Source: Methylobacterium phyllostachyos
GTDB lineage: Bacteria; Pseudomonadota; Alphaproteobacteria; Rhizobiales; Beijerinckiaceae
Assembly: GCF_900103445.1 (NCBI RefSeq)
Contig: NZ_FNHS01000005.1
Span: 62,001-126,000 of the forward strand
Direction of reading: 5' to 3'
Length of the DNA: 64,000 nt
The translations under genes and the position numbers were made by a program. Below the pieces are notes generated by a model, which saw nothing but the letters and a program-made list of their open reading frames with translations, was not told where the DNA came from and ran no database searches. Numbering within the stretch: the stretch's first letter is position 1; each line of letters begins with the position of its first letter. Positions 45,406-54,563 of this stretch are shown piece after piece.

Positions 45406-46098
45406 TCACGGCGGGCTCAACATCAGGCGGTCGCCCCGGACCTCGTAGCTCGAGAGGCGCGTCAGGAAGGTCTGGCCGAGCAGATTGACGGCGAGTGCCC
45501 CGGGCTTGGCCACCATGGCGTTCACCCGCCGCTCAGTGATCGTGCCCACGCTGAGGGAATCGAGCTGGACCGGCGCCGCATAGGTGATCCCGTTGGCGGT
45601 CGAGACGCGGGCCGTGAACGCGGACGCCGCGGGCGTGAGGGCGAGGGCGGCGGCGTTCTCGGCGGTCAGGACGACGCTGCTCGCACCGGTGTCGAACAGG
45701 AACGGCTGCACTTGGCCGTTGATCTCGGCATCGACCCGGAAATCGCCGTCCGCCCGCCGGACGATCGTGACGAGACCGCCGGTGCCCGGGATCGCGGTTC
45801 CGGGCCGCACCGCGCCGAGCACCCGGGTGCTGACACCCTGGATCCGGTCGCGCTCGCTGTAGCCGATAACGAGGGCGAGGCCGATCAGTGCCCAAGCCAG
45901 GAGCGCCCGCAGGTTCGCCCCGAGCCGGGCCGTGAACTGGCGCCAGAACCCGGCCACCACGAGGATGAGGATCGTGCCCGTCCAGGCGAGGCTGGCGAGC
46001 TGATCGGGCTCGATCACGCCGCCGAGGCGGTCGCCGCCGTCGCTGAACACCAGGGCGGCGACGACCAGCGCGAGGGCGGCGAGGCCGAGATAGATCAT
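45406..46098 (-). CDS. Retropepsin-like aspartic protease (clan AA, TIGR02281 type), 230 aa
   Basis: Three N-terminal membrane segments (about residues 2-18, 38-55 and 65-82) precede a retropepsin-like domain with the catalytic motif FLFDTGASSVVLTAENA and a C-terminal LLGQTFLTRLSSYEVRGDRL. This layout matches the membrane-anchored clan AA proteases of alphaproteobacteria, whose substrates are unknown. Its ATG overlaps the DUF1289 stop by 4 bases. Confidence 0.88.
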   Translation of the reverse strand: MIYLGLAALALVVAALVFSDGGDRLGGVIEPDQLASLAWTGTILILVVAGFWRQFTARLGANLRALLAWALIGLALVIGYSERDRIQGVSTRVLGAVRPGTAIPGTGGLVTIVRRADGDFRVDAEINGQVQPFLFDTGASSVVLTAENAAALALTPAASAFTARVSTANGITYAAPVQLDSLSVGTITERRVNAMVAKPGALAVNLLGQTFLTRLSSYEVRGDRLMLSPP

Positions 46099-46307
46099 GC
46101 CGGCAGCGCCCCCTCCGGCGGCGCCAGGCAGGCCGCGCGCATCCGGGCCTCCAGCCCCGCCATGATGGTGCGGCGCTGCGCCTCAGACATCCCGCCCCAG
46201 ACGGCGATCTCGTCGCGGGTCCGGCCGCAGCCGCAGCACAGGCCGGTCCTGGCATCGAGCACGCAGACCTTGGTGCAGGGCGAAGAGGGTTTTGGCGCGG
46301 GCGGCAT
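46095..46307 (-). CDS. DUF1289 domain protein, 70 aa
   Basis: Cysteine-rich start SSPCTKVCVLDARTGLCCGC followed by GRTRDEIAVWGGMSEAQRR is the DUF1289 signature, probably a small metal- or Fe-S-binding domain. ATG 46307 opens the conserved part; an ATG at 46343 is possible. It is coupled to the protease gene by an ATGA overlap. Confidence 0.87.
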   Translation of the reverse strand: MPPAPKPSSPCTKVCVLDARTGLCCGCGRTRDEIAVWGGMSEAQRRTIMAGLEARMRAACLAPPEGALPA

Positions 46308-46368
46308 CGGGAAACCTTGGTGGGCGGATCGTGGCCGCGTCATGACCGGGGCAGCCTCGCCCAGCGCG

Positions 46369-47211
46369 TTATCCCGGCGCCACCGCCGCCACCAGGGCCA
46401 GCAGGGCGGCGATCTCCGCGACCTGCTGGCAGGCGCCGATCACGTCCCCGGTCTGGCCGCCGATCTTTCCGCGCGCCAACGCGGTCATCCCCAAAGCCGC
46501 GAGGCCGGCCCCCACGATCATCAGCGCGACGCCACCGAACGGCAGGCCGAGGAGACAGGCGGCCAGCGCCAGCGCCACGCCGAGCCCGAGGGCGGTGGCG
46601 AGGCTCATCCGGTCCGGGCGCCCCACCGACGCAGAGAGGCCGCCCGTCCGGGCCGGCTCTAGCAGCACCATCGGAGCGAGGGCGGCGACCCGCGACAGGG
46701 CGGCGGCGAGGATCAGGGCGGTCGCGGCCGCCGCGCCGGTCCGGTCGAGGAGCGTCGCCAGGGCGCCGATGCGCAGGGCCAGCGCCAGCACCAGGGCCGC
46801 ACCCCCGTAGGCGCCGATCCGGCTGTCGCGCATGATCTCCAGACGGCGCTCCCGGGTGCCGCCGCCGCCGAAGCCGTCGGCCACGTCGGCGAGCCCGTCC
46901 TCGTGCAGCGCGCCGGTCGCCATCACGAGGATCGCGAGGGCCAGCGTCGCCGCCAGGAACGGCCCGAGCCCGATCCACCAGGCCGCCACCAGCGCCAGGG
47001 CGGCCGGCAGGGCGAGGATCAGGCCGGCGAGCGGCAGCATCCGCGGCAGGGTGGTGAAGTCGGGAGCCCGGTGCGGGTCCGGCTCGCCGGGCAGTTGCGG
47101 CACGGGGAGGCGGGAGTAGAACCGCACGCACCCGGCGAGATCGTAGAGCGCGCCGCGCCCGGGCCAGTCGGCCTCCCCGCCGGTCTGCCTGTCCATCGCG
47201 GTCACTCGCAT
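46369..47211 (-). CDS. cobS: Adenosylcobinamide-GDP ribazoletransferase (280 aa)
   Basis: Conserved segments are RFYSRLPVPQLP, ATGALHEDGLADVADGFGGG, RRLEIMRDSRIGAYGG and GGQTGDVIGACQQVAEIAAL. This polytopic inner-membrane enzyme joins GDP-cobinamide to alpha-ribazole at the end of cobalamin synthesis. It is named CobV in some alphaproteobacteria. It diverges from cobT, which supplies the other substrate. ATG 47196 is an alternative start. Confidence 0.93.
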   Translation of the reverse strand: MRVTAMDRQTGGEADWPGRGALYDLAGCVRFYSRLPVPQLPGEPDPHRAPDFTTLPRMLPLAGLILALPAALALVAAWWIGLGPFLAATLALAILVMATGALHEDGLADVADGFGGGGTRERRLEIMRDSRIGAYGGAALVLALALRIGALATLLDRTGAAAATALILAAALSRVAALAPMVLLEPARTGGLSASVGRPDRMSLATALGLGVALALAACLLGLPFGGVALMIVGAGLAALGMTALARGKIGGQTGDVIGACQQVAEIAALLALVAAVAPG

Positions 47212-47314
47212 CCGGCCGCCGCCACGCTCGTATGGGGCGGGCCGGTCCAGTATACGCGCCCCGATCCGGTCCCGTCTCCCCGCCCGGGGGCACTCACAGG
47301 AAATCATCGTCCCC

Positions 47315-48337
47315 ATGCGTGATCCAGGCCCGTTCGACGACATCCGCAACCTTCTGAAGGCCATGCCGGGCCCCGACCAGGCGGCTGAGGCCGCCGTGGC
47401 GGCCCGGGACGCGACCCTGACCAAGCCTGCGGGCTCCCTCGGGCGCTTGGAGACCCTCGTCTCCTGGCTGGCAACGTGGCAGGGTAAGGCGCCGCCGAGC
47501 TTCGACCGGCCACTGGTCTGCGTCTTCGCCGGCAGCCACGGGGTGACCCGCCGGGGGGTCTCGGCCTTCCCGGACGCGGTCAACCGCCAGATGCTCGACA
47601 ATTTCGCGGCCGGCGGTGCCGCGATCAACCAGATCTGCGCCGCTTACGGGCTCGGCTTCAAGGTGTTCGACCTCGCCCTCGACATGCCGACCGGCGACAT
47701 CACCGAGGGTCCCGCCCTCGACGAGCGCGCCACGGTGGCCACCATGGCGTTCGGCATGGAGGCGGTGGCGGCCGGTACGGACTGCCTCGGTATCGGCGAG
47801 ATGGGGATCGGCAACACCACGGTGGCGGCGGCCCTCTACGCCGCCCTGTTCGGCGGCGATCCCGGCCACTGGGTCGGGCGCGGCACCGGAATCGACCGGG
47901 ACGGGCTGTCGCGGAAGATCGCGGCCGTCGAGGCGGCGCTCGCGCACCATGCCGGGCATCTCGACGACCCGCTCCAGATCCTGGCGCGCCTCGGCGGCCG
48001 GGAGATCGCCGCCATGGCGGGAGCGATCCTGGCGGCCCGGCTGCAGCGCATTCCGGTGGTGATCGACGGCTACGTGGCGACCGCGGCGGCTGCCGTGCTG
48101 CACGCCGCCGATCCCAGCGCCCTCGACCATTGCCTCGCCGGCCACGTCTCGGCGGAGGGCGCCCACGCGGAGGTGCTGGAGCGTCTCGGCCTCGTGCCGC
48201 TGCTGGCGCTCGGCATGCGCCTCGGCGAGGCCTCGGGCGCCGGCATGGCGATGGGTCTGCTCAAGGGAGCGCTCGCCTGCCATACCGGGATGGCCACCTT
48301 CGCGCAGGCCGGGGTTTCCGAGAAGGCGGGCGGCTAG
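47315..48337 (+). CDS. cobT: Nicotinate-nucleotide:dimethylbenzimidazole phosphoribosyltransferase (340 aa)
   Basis: Landmarks are KPAGSLGRLETLVSWLATWQ, VFAGSHGVTRRGVSAFP, GIGEMGIGNTTVAAALYAAL and LGMRLGEASGAGMAMGLLKG. It makes alpha-ribazole phosphate for the lower ligand of cobalamin. It diverges from cobS with about 100 bases between them, too short for a cobalamin riboswitch. The two genes together cover nucleotide-loop assembly. Confidence 0.94.
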   Translation: MRDPGPFDDIRNLLKAMPGPDQAAEAAVAARDATLTKPAGSLGRLETLVSWLATWQGKAPPSFDRPLVCVFAGSHGVTRRGVSAFPDAVNRQMLDNFAAGGAAINQICAAYGLGFKVFDLALDMPTGDITEGPALDERATVATMAFGMEAVAAGTDCLGIGEMGIGNTTVAAALYAALFGGDPGHWVGRGTGIDRDGLSRKIAAVEAALAHHAGHLDDPLQILARLGGREIAAMAGAILAARLQRIPVVIDGYVATAAAAVLHAADPSALDHCLAGHVSAEGAHAEVLERLGLVPLLALGMRLGEASGAGMAMGLLKGALACHTGMATFAQAGVSEKAGG

Positions 48338-48420
48338 GCGGGCGCGGCGGGCGATTTGATGCTATGAGGGCGCGAACCCGATAACGGATCCATCGATCCC
48401 GCATCCTCCCACCGGATCAC

Positions 48421-48535
48421 CTCATCCTGAGGTGGCACAGCGCAGGGGAGCTCTCCAAGGAGAGCGTCCGGAAGCGCTGTGATCGCTGGCGGGCTCCTTC
48501 GAGGCCCGCTCACGCGGGCACCTCCGGATGAGGGC
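48421..48535. repeat. Intergenic palindromic repeat of a second type
   Basis: CTCATCCTGAGGTG at the left and CACCTCCGGATGAG at the right are complementary ends. Inner hairpins include GAGCTCTCCAAGGAGAGC and GCGGGC...GCCCGC-type segments. It lies between cobT and queD on the same strand. Similar 'CCTCATCCTGAGG' repeats are widespread in Hyphomicrobiales genomes. Confidence 0.6.
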
Positions 48536-48562
48536 GCGGGTGGGATTACTGCGACGAAACCG

Positions 48563-48919
48563 ATGAAGATCACCCAAGCCTTTACCTTCGAGGCGGCCCA
48601 CCGGCTGCCGAACGTGCCCGCGACGCATCGCTGTCACCGGATGCACGGGCATTCCTACCGGGTCGAGTTGACTGTGGCCGGCCCCGTCGATCCGCACACC
48701 GGCTGGGTGATCGACTTCTACGACATCGAGTCGATCTTCGGCCCCCTGCTGGCCCGGCTCGACCACCATTGCCTCAACGAGATCGAGGGGCTGGAGAACC
48801 CGACCGCCGAGAACATCGCGGCCTGGATCTGGCATCGCCTGCGGCCGGACCTGCCGGGGCTCGCCCGCGTCCGGGTGGCCGAGACCCCGATGTCCTGGGC
48901 GGAATACGACGGCGACTGA
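48563..48919 (+). CDS. queD: 6-carboxytetrahydropterin synthase QueD (118 aa)
   Basis: The zinc and catalytic motif [15 protein letters not shown] (CxxxHGH) and the later [20 protein letters not shown] identify QueD. It converts dihydroneopterin triphosphate to 6-carboxytetrahydropterin for queuosine. ATG 48563 starts [16 protein letters not shown], the usual N-terminus. Its stop falls in a 12-bp tandem repeat that also provides the queC start. Confidence 0.94.
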   Translation: MKITQAFTFEAAHRLPNVPATHRCHRMHGHSYRVELTVAGPVDPHTGWVIDFYDIESIFGPLLARLDHHCLNEIEGLENPTAENIAAWIWHRLRPDLPGLARVRVAETPMSWAEYDGD

Positions 48920-48946
48920 CATGGCGACTGACATGGCGACTGACAT
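48911..48946 (+). repeat. 12-bp tandem repeat (3 copies) at the queD-queC junction
   Basis: GGCGACTGACAT is repeated exactly at 48911, 48923 and 48935. The first copy contains the queD stop codon; the copies give queC three in-frame ATG codons at 48921, 48933 and 48945. Confidence 0.95.
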
Positions 48947-49646
48947 GGCGGGTGATCGCTCGGCGCTGGTCCTGTTCTCCGGCGGCCAGGATTCGGCCAC
49001 CTGTCTCGCCTGGGCGCTCGACCGGTTCGCGCATGTCGAGACCCTGGGCTTCGATTACGGCCAGCGCCACCGGGTCGAGCTCGACCGGCGCGCCGCCTTG
49101 CGGGCCGGCTTGGTGGGCCTCGTTCCCGCCTGGGCCGGGCGCCTGGGCGAGGACCACACGGTGACGCTCGACGCCTTGGGGGAAATCTCCGAGACGGCGC
49201 TGACCCGGGAGGCCGCGATCGGCTACGAAGAATCGGGCCTGCCCAACACCTTCGTGCCGGGTCGCAACCTCGTGTTCCTGACCTTTGCGGCGGCGCTCGC
49301 CTACCGGCGGGGTCTCCGGCACGTGGTCGGCGGCATGTGCGAGACGGACTATTCGGGCTATCCCGATTGTCGCGACGACACCATCAAGGCGCTGCAGGTG
49401 GCGCTCAACCTCGGCATGGAGCGTCGCTTCGTGCTGCACACGCCGCTGATGTGGCTCGACAAGGCGCAGACCTGGAGTCTCGCCGAGACGCTCGGCGGGC
49501 GGGCGCTGGTCGACCTGATCGTCGAGGAGAGCCACACCTGCTACCTCGGAGAGCGCGGGCAGCGCCATGCCTGGGGCTACGGCTGCGGCACCTGCCCGGC
49601 CTGCCGCCTGCGGGCGGACGGGTTCGCGCGGTTCAGCGCGGCCTGA
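48921..49646 (+). CDS. queC: 7-cyano-7-deazaguanine synthase QueC (241 aa)
   Basis: The PP-loop ATPase motif [18 protein letters not shown] opens the protein. The C-terminal zinc site uses Cys in [11 protein letters not shown] and [17 protein letters not shown]. It makes preQ0 from 7-carboxy-7-deazaguanine. The first residues [14 protein letters not shown] come from a 12-bp tandem repeat, so the true start may be any of three ATGs. queE is not in the window. The 3' end overlaps the convergent TetR gene by 14 bases. Confidence 0.94.
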   Translation: MATDMATDMAGDRSALVLFSGGQDSATCLAWALDRFAHVETLGFDYGQRHRVELDRRAALRAGLVGLVPAWAGRLGEDHTVTLDALGEISETALTREAAIGYEESGLPNTFVPGRNLVFLTFAAALAYRRGLRHVVGGMCETDYSGYPDCRDDTIKALQVALNLGMERRFVLHTPLMWLDKAQTWSLAETLGGRALVDLIVEESHTCYLGERGQRHAWGYGCGTCPACRLRADGFARFSAA

Positions 49647-50199
49647 GCCCTCCGACCAGCACTGCCAGCGTCCCCCGAAAGGCATCCGGGCTTGCGAACA
49701 GGCGCTCCATCAGCAGCGCCCCCTCCAGCGTGGCGATGACGTAGCGGGCCAGCCCCCCCGGATCCGTGCCGGCGCGCACGCTGCTATCCGCCTGCCCCTC
49801 CCGCAGGACCGTCTCGAGCCAAACGAGGTGGTCTGCGAAGAAGGCCGCGATGTCCCGGCGCAGGCGCTCGGGCAGGGCATCCCCCTCGATGGCCAGCGCC
49901 GCGCAGAGGCAGCCGAGCCCCTGCTCGACGCCGCCGAGATAGAGCCGGCCATAGGCCTCGATCCGCCCGGGGCCGTCGGCCACATCGGCGCGGATCGCCG
50001 CGAGGGCGGCTTCGTAGCGGGCCGCGTAGGCCGCCACCAGGGCGGCGCCGAGATCCACTTTGCTGGGGAAGTGATGGTGGATGCTGGCCTTGCGGATGCC
50101 CACGGCCGCGGCGAGATCGGCGTAACTGAAGCCGGCATAGCCCCGGCCCCGGACCAGGGTCTCGGCCTGGATCAGCAGTTCGGCGCGGGTGTCCCTCAT
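49633..50199 (-). CDS. TetR-family regulator, 188 aa
   Basis: The N-terminal HTH is typical ([40 protein letters not shown]). The ligand domain contains [19 protein letters not shown], as in AcrR/NemR-like members. It is divergent from the quinoprotein accessory operon, with a perfect inverted repeat in between that is likely its operator. ATG 50199 is chosen because the family N-terminus begins there. Confidence 0.9.
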   Translation of the reverse strand: MRDTRAELLIQAETLVRGRGYAGFSYADLAAAVGIRKASIHHHFPSKVDLGAALVAAYAARYEAALAAIRADVADGPGRIEAYGRLYLGGVEQGLGCLCAALAIEGDALPERLRRDIAAFFADHLVWLETVLREGQADSSVRAGTDPGGLARYVIATLEGALLMERLFASPDAFRGTLAVLVGGLRPR

Positions 50200-50282
50200 C
50201 GCAGCCTCATCCGGGCGCGGCTCACGCGAACGTGCGGCCCCGACCCTTACCTCATCCAACATGCCACTTGACGCCCTAGAAA

Positions 50283-50302
50283 TCTACCTACCTAATGGTA
50301 GA
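50283..50302. promoter_or_regulatory. TetR operator candidate
   Basis: TCTACC-N8-GGTAGA is a perfect inverted repeat with an inner TACCTAAT. It lies 24 bases before the metallohydrolase start and 84 bases from the tetR start, where a repressor would block the operon's promoter. Confidence 0.7.
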
Positions 50303-50325
50303 CAAGAAAAACAGGAGGATTTGGC

Positions 50326-51294
50326 ATGACGGCCCCCGCCGTCCACCCGCGGGCGTTTCCGGGCATCCGCACGCTATCGCGGCGCGGCGCCCTGTTCGGT
50401 GGCCTCTGCCTGTGCTGCCTGCCGACCCTCGGCCGCGCCGCCGAATCCTTCACGATGGAAGAGGTCGGCCCCGGCATCTTCGTCCGCAAGGGCCTGATCG
50501 CCGACGCCACGCCCGAGAACGCCGACGCCATCGCCAATATCGGTTTCATCGTCGGTCAGAAGGGTGTGCTGGTAACCGAATCCGGCGGCAGCCTGGCCGA
50601 CGGCCAGTGGCTGCGCGCCGAGATCGTCAAGCGCACGACCAAGCCGATCACCCATGTGGTCCTGACCCATGTCCATCCGGACCACGTCTTCGGGGCGGGC
50701 GCCTTCGTGCAGGACAAACCGGTCTTCATCGGCCATGCCAAGCTCACCGAGGCGCTCTCGGCGCGCGGCGAGTTCTACCGCAAGCGCCTGATCGATCTTC
50801 TCGGCGAGGACCGCACCGGACCGGTGGTCTACCCGACTCTGAGCGTCGCCGACACGGCCGAGGTCGATCTCGGCGACCGCCGCCTGACCTTCACGGCGCA
50901 CGGACCGGCCCACACCACCTCGGACCTGTCGATGATCGATTCCGGCAGCGGCCTGCTGTTCCCGGCGGACCTGCTGTTCGTGACCCGGATCCCGTCCCTC
51001 GACGGCAGCCTCAAGGGCTGGCTCAAGGAGGCCGAGCGGCTGAAGGCCATGGGACCCAGCCGCGCCGTGCCGGGCCACGGGCCGGTCTCGGTGGACCTCG
51101 CCCCGGCGCTCGCCGACCTGACCGGCTACCTGACGGCGCTGCGCGACGGCACCCGCGCGGCGATCGCCAAGGATGTCTCGATCGAGAAGGCGGTCGACAT
51201 CGTCGCCCGGGACCAGCGGGACAAGTGGGCCCTATTCGACACCTACAATGGCCGCAACGTCACCGTGGCCTATCAGGAACTCGAGTGGGAATAA
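50326..51294 (+). CDS. MBL-fold metallohydrolase of the quinoprotein relay system (322 aa)
   Basis: A twin-arginine signal (TLSRRGALFGGLCLCCLP) leads to a metallo-beta-lactamase domain with HxHxDH in LTHVHPDHVFGAGAF and later metal ligands in TAHGPAHTTSDLSM and AVPGHGPVS. It resembles the zinc metallohydrolases found with SoxYZ-like carriers beside PQQ-dependent alcohol dehydrogenases. AGGAGG lies 8 bases before ATG 50326. It is the first gene of a three-gene unit; the role in the periplasm is inferred from context. Confidence 0.85.
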   Translation: MTAPAVHPRAFPGIRTLSRRGALFGGLCLCCLPTLGRAAESFTMEEVGPGIFVRKGLIADATPENADAIANIGFIVGQKGVLVTESGGSLADGQWLRAEIVKRTTKPITHVVLTHVHPDHVFGAGAFVQDKPVFIGHAKLTEALSARGEFYRKRLIDLLGEDRTGPVVYPTLSVADTAEVDLGDRRLTFTAHGPAHTTSDLSMIDSGSGLLFPADLLFVTRIPSLDGSLKGWLKEAERLKAMGPSRAVPGHGPVSVDLAPALADLTGYLTALRDGTRAAIAKDVSIEKAVDIVARDQRDKWALFDTYNGRNVTVAYQELEWE

Positions 51295-51336
51295 TTTTTT
51301 GAAGTCCCCATATCCGAAGCAATCGGGAGGCACGCC

Positions 51337-52164
51337 ATGACTCACAGGATCGGACAGACACTCTCCAGCCTCGCTCTCGGCCTCGCTCTGGCGACAACGG
51401 TGCTCGCTCCCGCAGCCTGGGCCGCGGGCGCCTCCGACACCGATCAGGAGCGGGCCGCCCGCTGGCAGGAGATCGCCAAGTCGATCTTCGGCGACCGGCA
51501 GATCGCGCAGACCGACAGCCTCGTGAAGATCGACGCGCCGGTCCGGGCGCTCGACGCCGCCCTGGTGCCGATCACCCTGACCATGCCCAATGACGGGCAG
51601 ATCAAGGCGGTCTCGCTGATCATCGACGACAACCCGGCGCCCTACGCAGCCAGGTTCGAGTTCGGCCCGGCCGCCGACCCGGCGGAGCTGAAGCTGCGCG
51701 TGCGGGTCAACAACTACACCGACATGCACGCCGTGGTGGAGACGCAGGACGGCAAGCTCTACGAGGCCAAGCAGTTCGTGAAGGCCTCGGGCGGTTGCTC
51801 GGCCCCGATGGGCATGAGCGATGAGGAGGCCATGAAGGGCATGGGCGACATGCGCATGAAGTTCGCCGAGACGGGCGCCGGCAAGCCCGTGGAGGCGACG
51901 CTGATGGTGCGCCACCCGAACTTTTCCGGCATGCAGATGAACCAGGTGACCCGCGACTACACGCCGGCGCGCTACATCGACAAGCTGACCGTCTCGGCGG
52001 GCGACCAGAAGGTCTTTACCCTGACGGGCGACATCTCGATTTCGTCCAATCCGGTGATCAACTTCGCGTTCAAGCCGGATGGCAAGCCGATCCAGGTCGC
52101 GGCCTCCGACAACCAGGGCGGCCACTGGCAGCACAGCTTCACCCCGCCGAGCCCGACGAACTGA
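51337..52164 (+). CDS. Quinoprotein dehydrogenase-associated SoxYZ-like carrier (275 aa)
   Basis: After a Sec signal (ending PAAWAAG) come a SoxY-like half with the carrier Cys in KASGGCSAPMG and a SoxZ-like half (EATLMVRHPNFSGMQMNQVT, ISISSNPVINFAFKPDG). Fused SoxYZ proteins of this kind accompany PQQ-dependent dehydrogenases. The SoxY-type Cys at the end of the first half probably carries a bound intermediate. It is separated by 42 bases from the metallohydrolase gene. Confidence 0.88.
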   Translation: MTHRIGQTLSSLALGLALATTVLAPAAWAAGASDTDQERAARWQEIAKSIFGDRQIAQTDSLVKIDAPVRALDAALVPITLTMPNDGQIKAVSLIIDDNPAPYAARFEFGPAADPAELKLRVRVNNYTDMHAVVETQDGKLYEAKQFVKASGGCSAPMGMSDEEAMKGMGDMRMKFAETGAGKPVEATLMVRHPNFSGMQMNQVTRDYTPARYIDKLTVSAGDQKVFTLTGDISISSNPVINFAFKPDGKPIQVAASDNQGGHWQHSFTPPSPTN

Positions 52165-52181
52165 GACGGGGTGACGGACGC

Positions 52182-52778
52182 ATGACCCAGGCCCGCATGT
52201 TCGTGCGGATCGCGGCGGCGCTGGCGGCACTGGGCTGCCTCGCCGCCGCCCCGGCCGATTCGCCGATCAATGTCCCGGAGCCGGAGGGGCTCTACGCGGG
52301 ACCGCCGCACGGCTACACACCGTCGACCCTCAAGGGCGCGACGGTGATCGACGCCGACGCCCTCGCAGGCCTGATGGCGGAGCCGGACAAGCCGGTGCTG
52401 ATCGACGTGGCGGCCCCGGACCGCAAGCCGTCGAACTTTCCGGCGGGCCGCCTCTGGCTTCCGGTCCATCCCTCGATCCCCGGGGCGGTCTGGATGCCGG
52501 AGGCCGGAGCCGAACCCCTGGCGCCGGAGCGCGAGGCCCTGTTCCCTGACCGCGTCGCCGAGCTGACGGGGGGCGACAGGGCCAAGCCCGTGGTGGTCTT
52601 CTGCCACGTGGAGTGCTGGGGCAGCTGGAACGCCGCCAAGCGCCTCGTTCGGAAGGGCTATACCGGCGTGCGCTGGTTCCCCGAGGGCGTCGAGGGCTGG
52701 CAGGACAAGCATGAGACCGTGAACCTGCGCGTCGATCCGGCCTGGAAGGCCGCATCCGAGCCGCAGGCGGGGCGCTGA
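52182..52778 (+). CDS. PQQ-dependent catabolism-associated CXXCW-type protein (198 aa)
   Basis: A signal peptide (about residues 1-24) is followed by a rhodanese-like fold. The family motif appears as FCHVECWGSWNAAKRLVRKG, with Cys and Cys-Trp flanking the usual spacer. This protein is consistently encoded with SoxYZ-like carriers and PQQ enzymes. The gap to the previous gene is 17 bases. No dehydrogenase or cytochrome partner gene is next to the trio here. Confidence 0.86.
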   Translation: MTQARMFVRIAAALAALGCLAAAPADSPINVPEPEGLYAGPPHGYTPSTLKGATVIDADALAGLMAEPDKPVLIDVAAPDRKPSNFPAGRLWLPVHPSIPGAVWMPEAGAEPLAPEREALFPDRVAELTGGDRAKPVVVFCHVECWGSWNAAKRLVRKGYTGVRWFPEGVEGWQDKHETVNLRVDPAWKAASEPQAGR

Positions 52779-52866
52779 CCCGCGGCGCCGGGCGGTGTAA
52801 GAGGGATCGCCCCACGCGCATGTGGGGCTTGAAGATATCCAATAACCGGCCCGTGCTCTCTCCTCT

Positions 52867-52961
52867 CCCTTGCGGGGAGGAGTTGGAGGTGGGGGTGGTG
52901 CAGGATCGAGCGTTGCGGTGCCACCTGCACCACCCCCGCCCCTAGCCCCTCCCCACAAGGG
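52867..52961. repeat. Large inverted repeat between the quinoprotein trio and panB
   Basis: The left arm (52867-52904) and right arm (52924-52961) are about 38 bases each and nearly complementary, built on GGGGGTGGTGCAGG and CCTGCACCACCCCC. The loop is about 19 bases. It could terminate the trio and insulate panB; related GC-rich repeats occur in this genus. Confidence 0.75.
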
Positions 52962-52997
52962 GGAGGGGAAACGCCCGAGCCGAAAGGGATCTGAACC

Positions 52998-53816
52998 ATG
53001 TCGCAGGTCGTGCAGTCGCGCCGCCTCCGGGCGATCGATATCGGCAAGCGCAAGGCCGAGGGGCGCAAGATCATCGCGCTCACCGCCTACCACGCCCATA
53101 CGGCCGGCATCGTCGATCCCTATTGCGACTTCATCCTCGTGGGCGATTCCCTCGGCATGGTGATGCACGGGATGGAATCGACGATTCCCGTCACCCTGGA
53201 GATGATGATCCTGCAGGCGCAGGCGGTGATCCGGGGCACGCAGAAGGCCCTCGTCGTGGTCGACATGCCGTTCGGCTCCTACGAGGCGAGCAAGGAGCAG
53301 GCCTTCCTCAATGCCGCCCGGGTGCTCAAGGAGTCCGGCGCCGGCGCGATCAAGATGGAGGGCGGGGCGCATTTCGCCGAGACGGTGGCGTTCCTCGTCC
53401 AGCGCGGCGTGCCGGTGATGGGCCATATCGGGCTGACCCCGCAGGCGGTGAACACGATGGGCGGCTTCAAGGTGCAGGGCCGCGCCCCCGACGACGAGCG
53501 CCGCCTGCTGGAGGACGCCCGGGCGATCTCCGAGGCCGGGGCCTTCGCGATCGTGCTGGAGGGCATCGTCGAGCCGGTGGCCCGGGCGATCGCGACCTCG
53601 CCGCGGGTGAGCGCGGCCACGATCGGCATCGGCGCCTCGGCGGTCTGCGACGGGCAGATCCTGGTCCTGGAGGACATGCTCGGCCTGTCCGAGCGCACGC
53701 CGAAATTCGTGCGCCAGTTCGGCAGCCTGCGGAGCCATATCGAGGAGGCCGTGAAGGCCTACGCGGACGAGGTCCGGGCCGGGCGCTTCCCGGCCGAAGA
53801 CCACACCTACGGATAG
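52998..53816 (+). CDS. panB: 3-methyl-2-oxobutanoate hydroxymethyltransferase (272 aa)
   Basis: Landmarks are [49 protein letters not shown] and [20 protein letters not shown]. PanB adds a hydroxymethyl group to 2-oxoisovalerate in pantothenate synthesis. panC is not adjacent. The protein length is standard. Confidence 0.95.
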   Translation: MSQVVQSRRLRAIDIGKRKAEGRKIIALTAYHAHTAGIVDPYCDFILVGDSLGMVMHGMESTIPVTLEMMILQAQAVIRGTQKALVVVDMPFGSYEASKEQAFLNAARVLKESGAGAIKMEGGAHFAETVAFLVQRGVPVMGHIGLTPQAVNTMGGFKVQGRAPDDERRLLEDARAISEAGAFAIVLEGIVEPVARAIATSPRVSAATIGIGASAVCDGQILVLEDMLGLSERTPKFVRQFGSLRSHIEEAVKAYADEVRAGRFPAEDHTYG

Positions 53817-53824
53817 GCCCGCCC

Positions 53825-54385
53825 TCAGCCCCGCGGCAGCGGCCGGGCCGGATTGCCGACGACGGTTGCGCCCGCCGGCACGTCGCGGGTGACGACCGCG
53901 CCCGCGCCGATGATGGCGTCGTCACCCACCGTCACGCCGGGCAGGATCAGCGCGCCGCCGCCGATCCAGACATTCGCCCCCACGGTGATCGGCCGGCCGG
54001 ATTCCACGCCCGCGCGCCGCAGCTCCGGATCGCGCGGATGGTCGGCGGTCAGGAACTGCACCCCGGGGCCGACCTGCGTGAGAGCGCCGATCGACACGGG
54101 GGCGACGTCGAGGATCACGCAGTTGAAGTTTAGGAACACCCCGTCGCCGACCGCGATGTGCTGCCCGTAATCGCAGAAGAACGGCGGCCGGATCACCGCG
54201 TCCGCGCCGACATGGCCAAGGAGCTCGCGCAGGAGCACGCGCCGTTCGTCGGGGGAGGCCGCCAGGGTGGCGTTGTAGCGGACCATCCAGGCGCGGGCGC
54301 GCCGCGCATCGGCTGCGAGTTCCGGGTCGCCGGGGCGGTAGGGCTCGCCGGACAGCATCTTTTGCTTTTCGGTCTTGGCTGTCAT
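53825..54385 (-). CDS. Sugar O-acetyltransferase, Maa/NodL type (186 aa)
   Basis: The N-terminal Maa domain (TEKQKMLSGEPYRPGDPELA) precedes a left-handed hexapeptide-repeat helix (GDGVFLNFNCVILDVAPVSI, VGANVWIGGGALILPGVTVG) with the active His in FLTADHPRD. Members acetylate maltose, galactosides or Nod-factor-like sugars. AGGAGA lies 7 bases before ATG 54385. It converges with panB with only 8 bases between the stops. Confidence 0.92.
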   Translation of the reverse strand: MTAKTEKQKMLSGEPYRPGDPELAADARRARAWMVRYNATLAASPDERRVLLRELLGHVGADAVIRPPFFCDYGQHIAVGDGVFLNFNCVILDVAPVSIGALTQVGPGVQFLTADHPRDPELRRAGVESGRPITVGANVWIGGGALILPGVTVGDDAIIGAGAVVTRDVPAGATVVGNPARPLPRG

Positions 54386-54515
54386 GCGGGTTCTCCTGCG
54401 GTGCCGGGTGGAAGGATGCCGATTCTGGGCCCGGACGATGACCTCGGTCTGTCGAAGGCCATGCCGATAGCGGTGGCATCGAGAGTGACCGTTGATGATC
54501 ATACGGACATTCCGC

Positions 54516-54540
54516 TGGCGGGCGGGCCCGCCCCGTTTTT
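54516..54540 (+). terminator. GC-rich palindrome followed by a T-run
   Basis: GGCGGGCGGGCCCGCC followed by CCGTTTTT looks like an intrinsic terminator in the plus direction. No plus-strand gene precedes it now. If the proposed inversion is undone, it would still be just upstream of the HTH gene. Confidence 0.35.
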
Positions 54541-54563
54541 CTCGGTGAGAAGGAGCAACACGG

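Noticed and set aside
47212..47314. Cobalamin riboswitch between cobS and cobT
   Set aside because: The gap is only about 100 bases and lacks a B12-box-like sequence.
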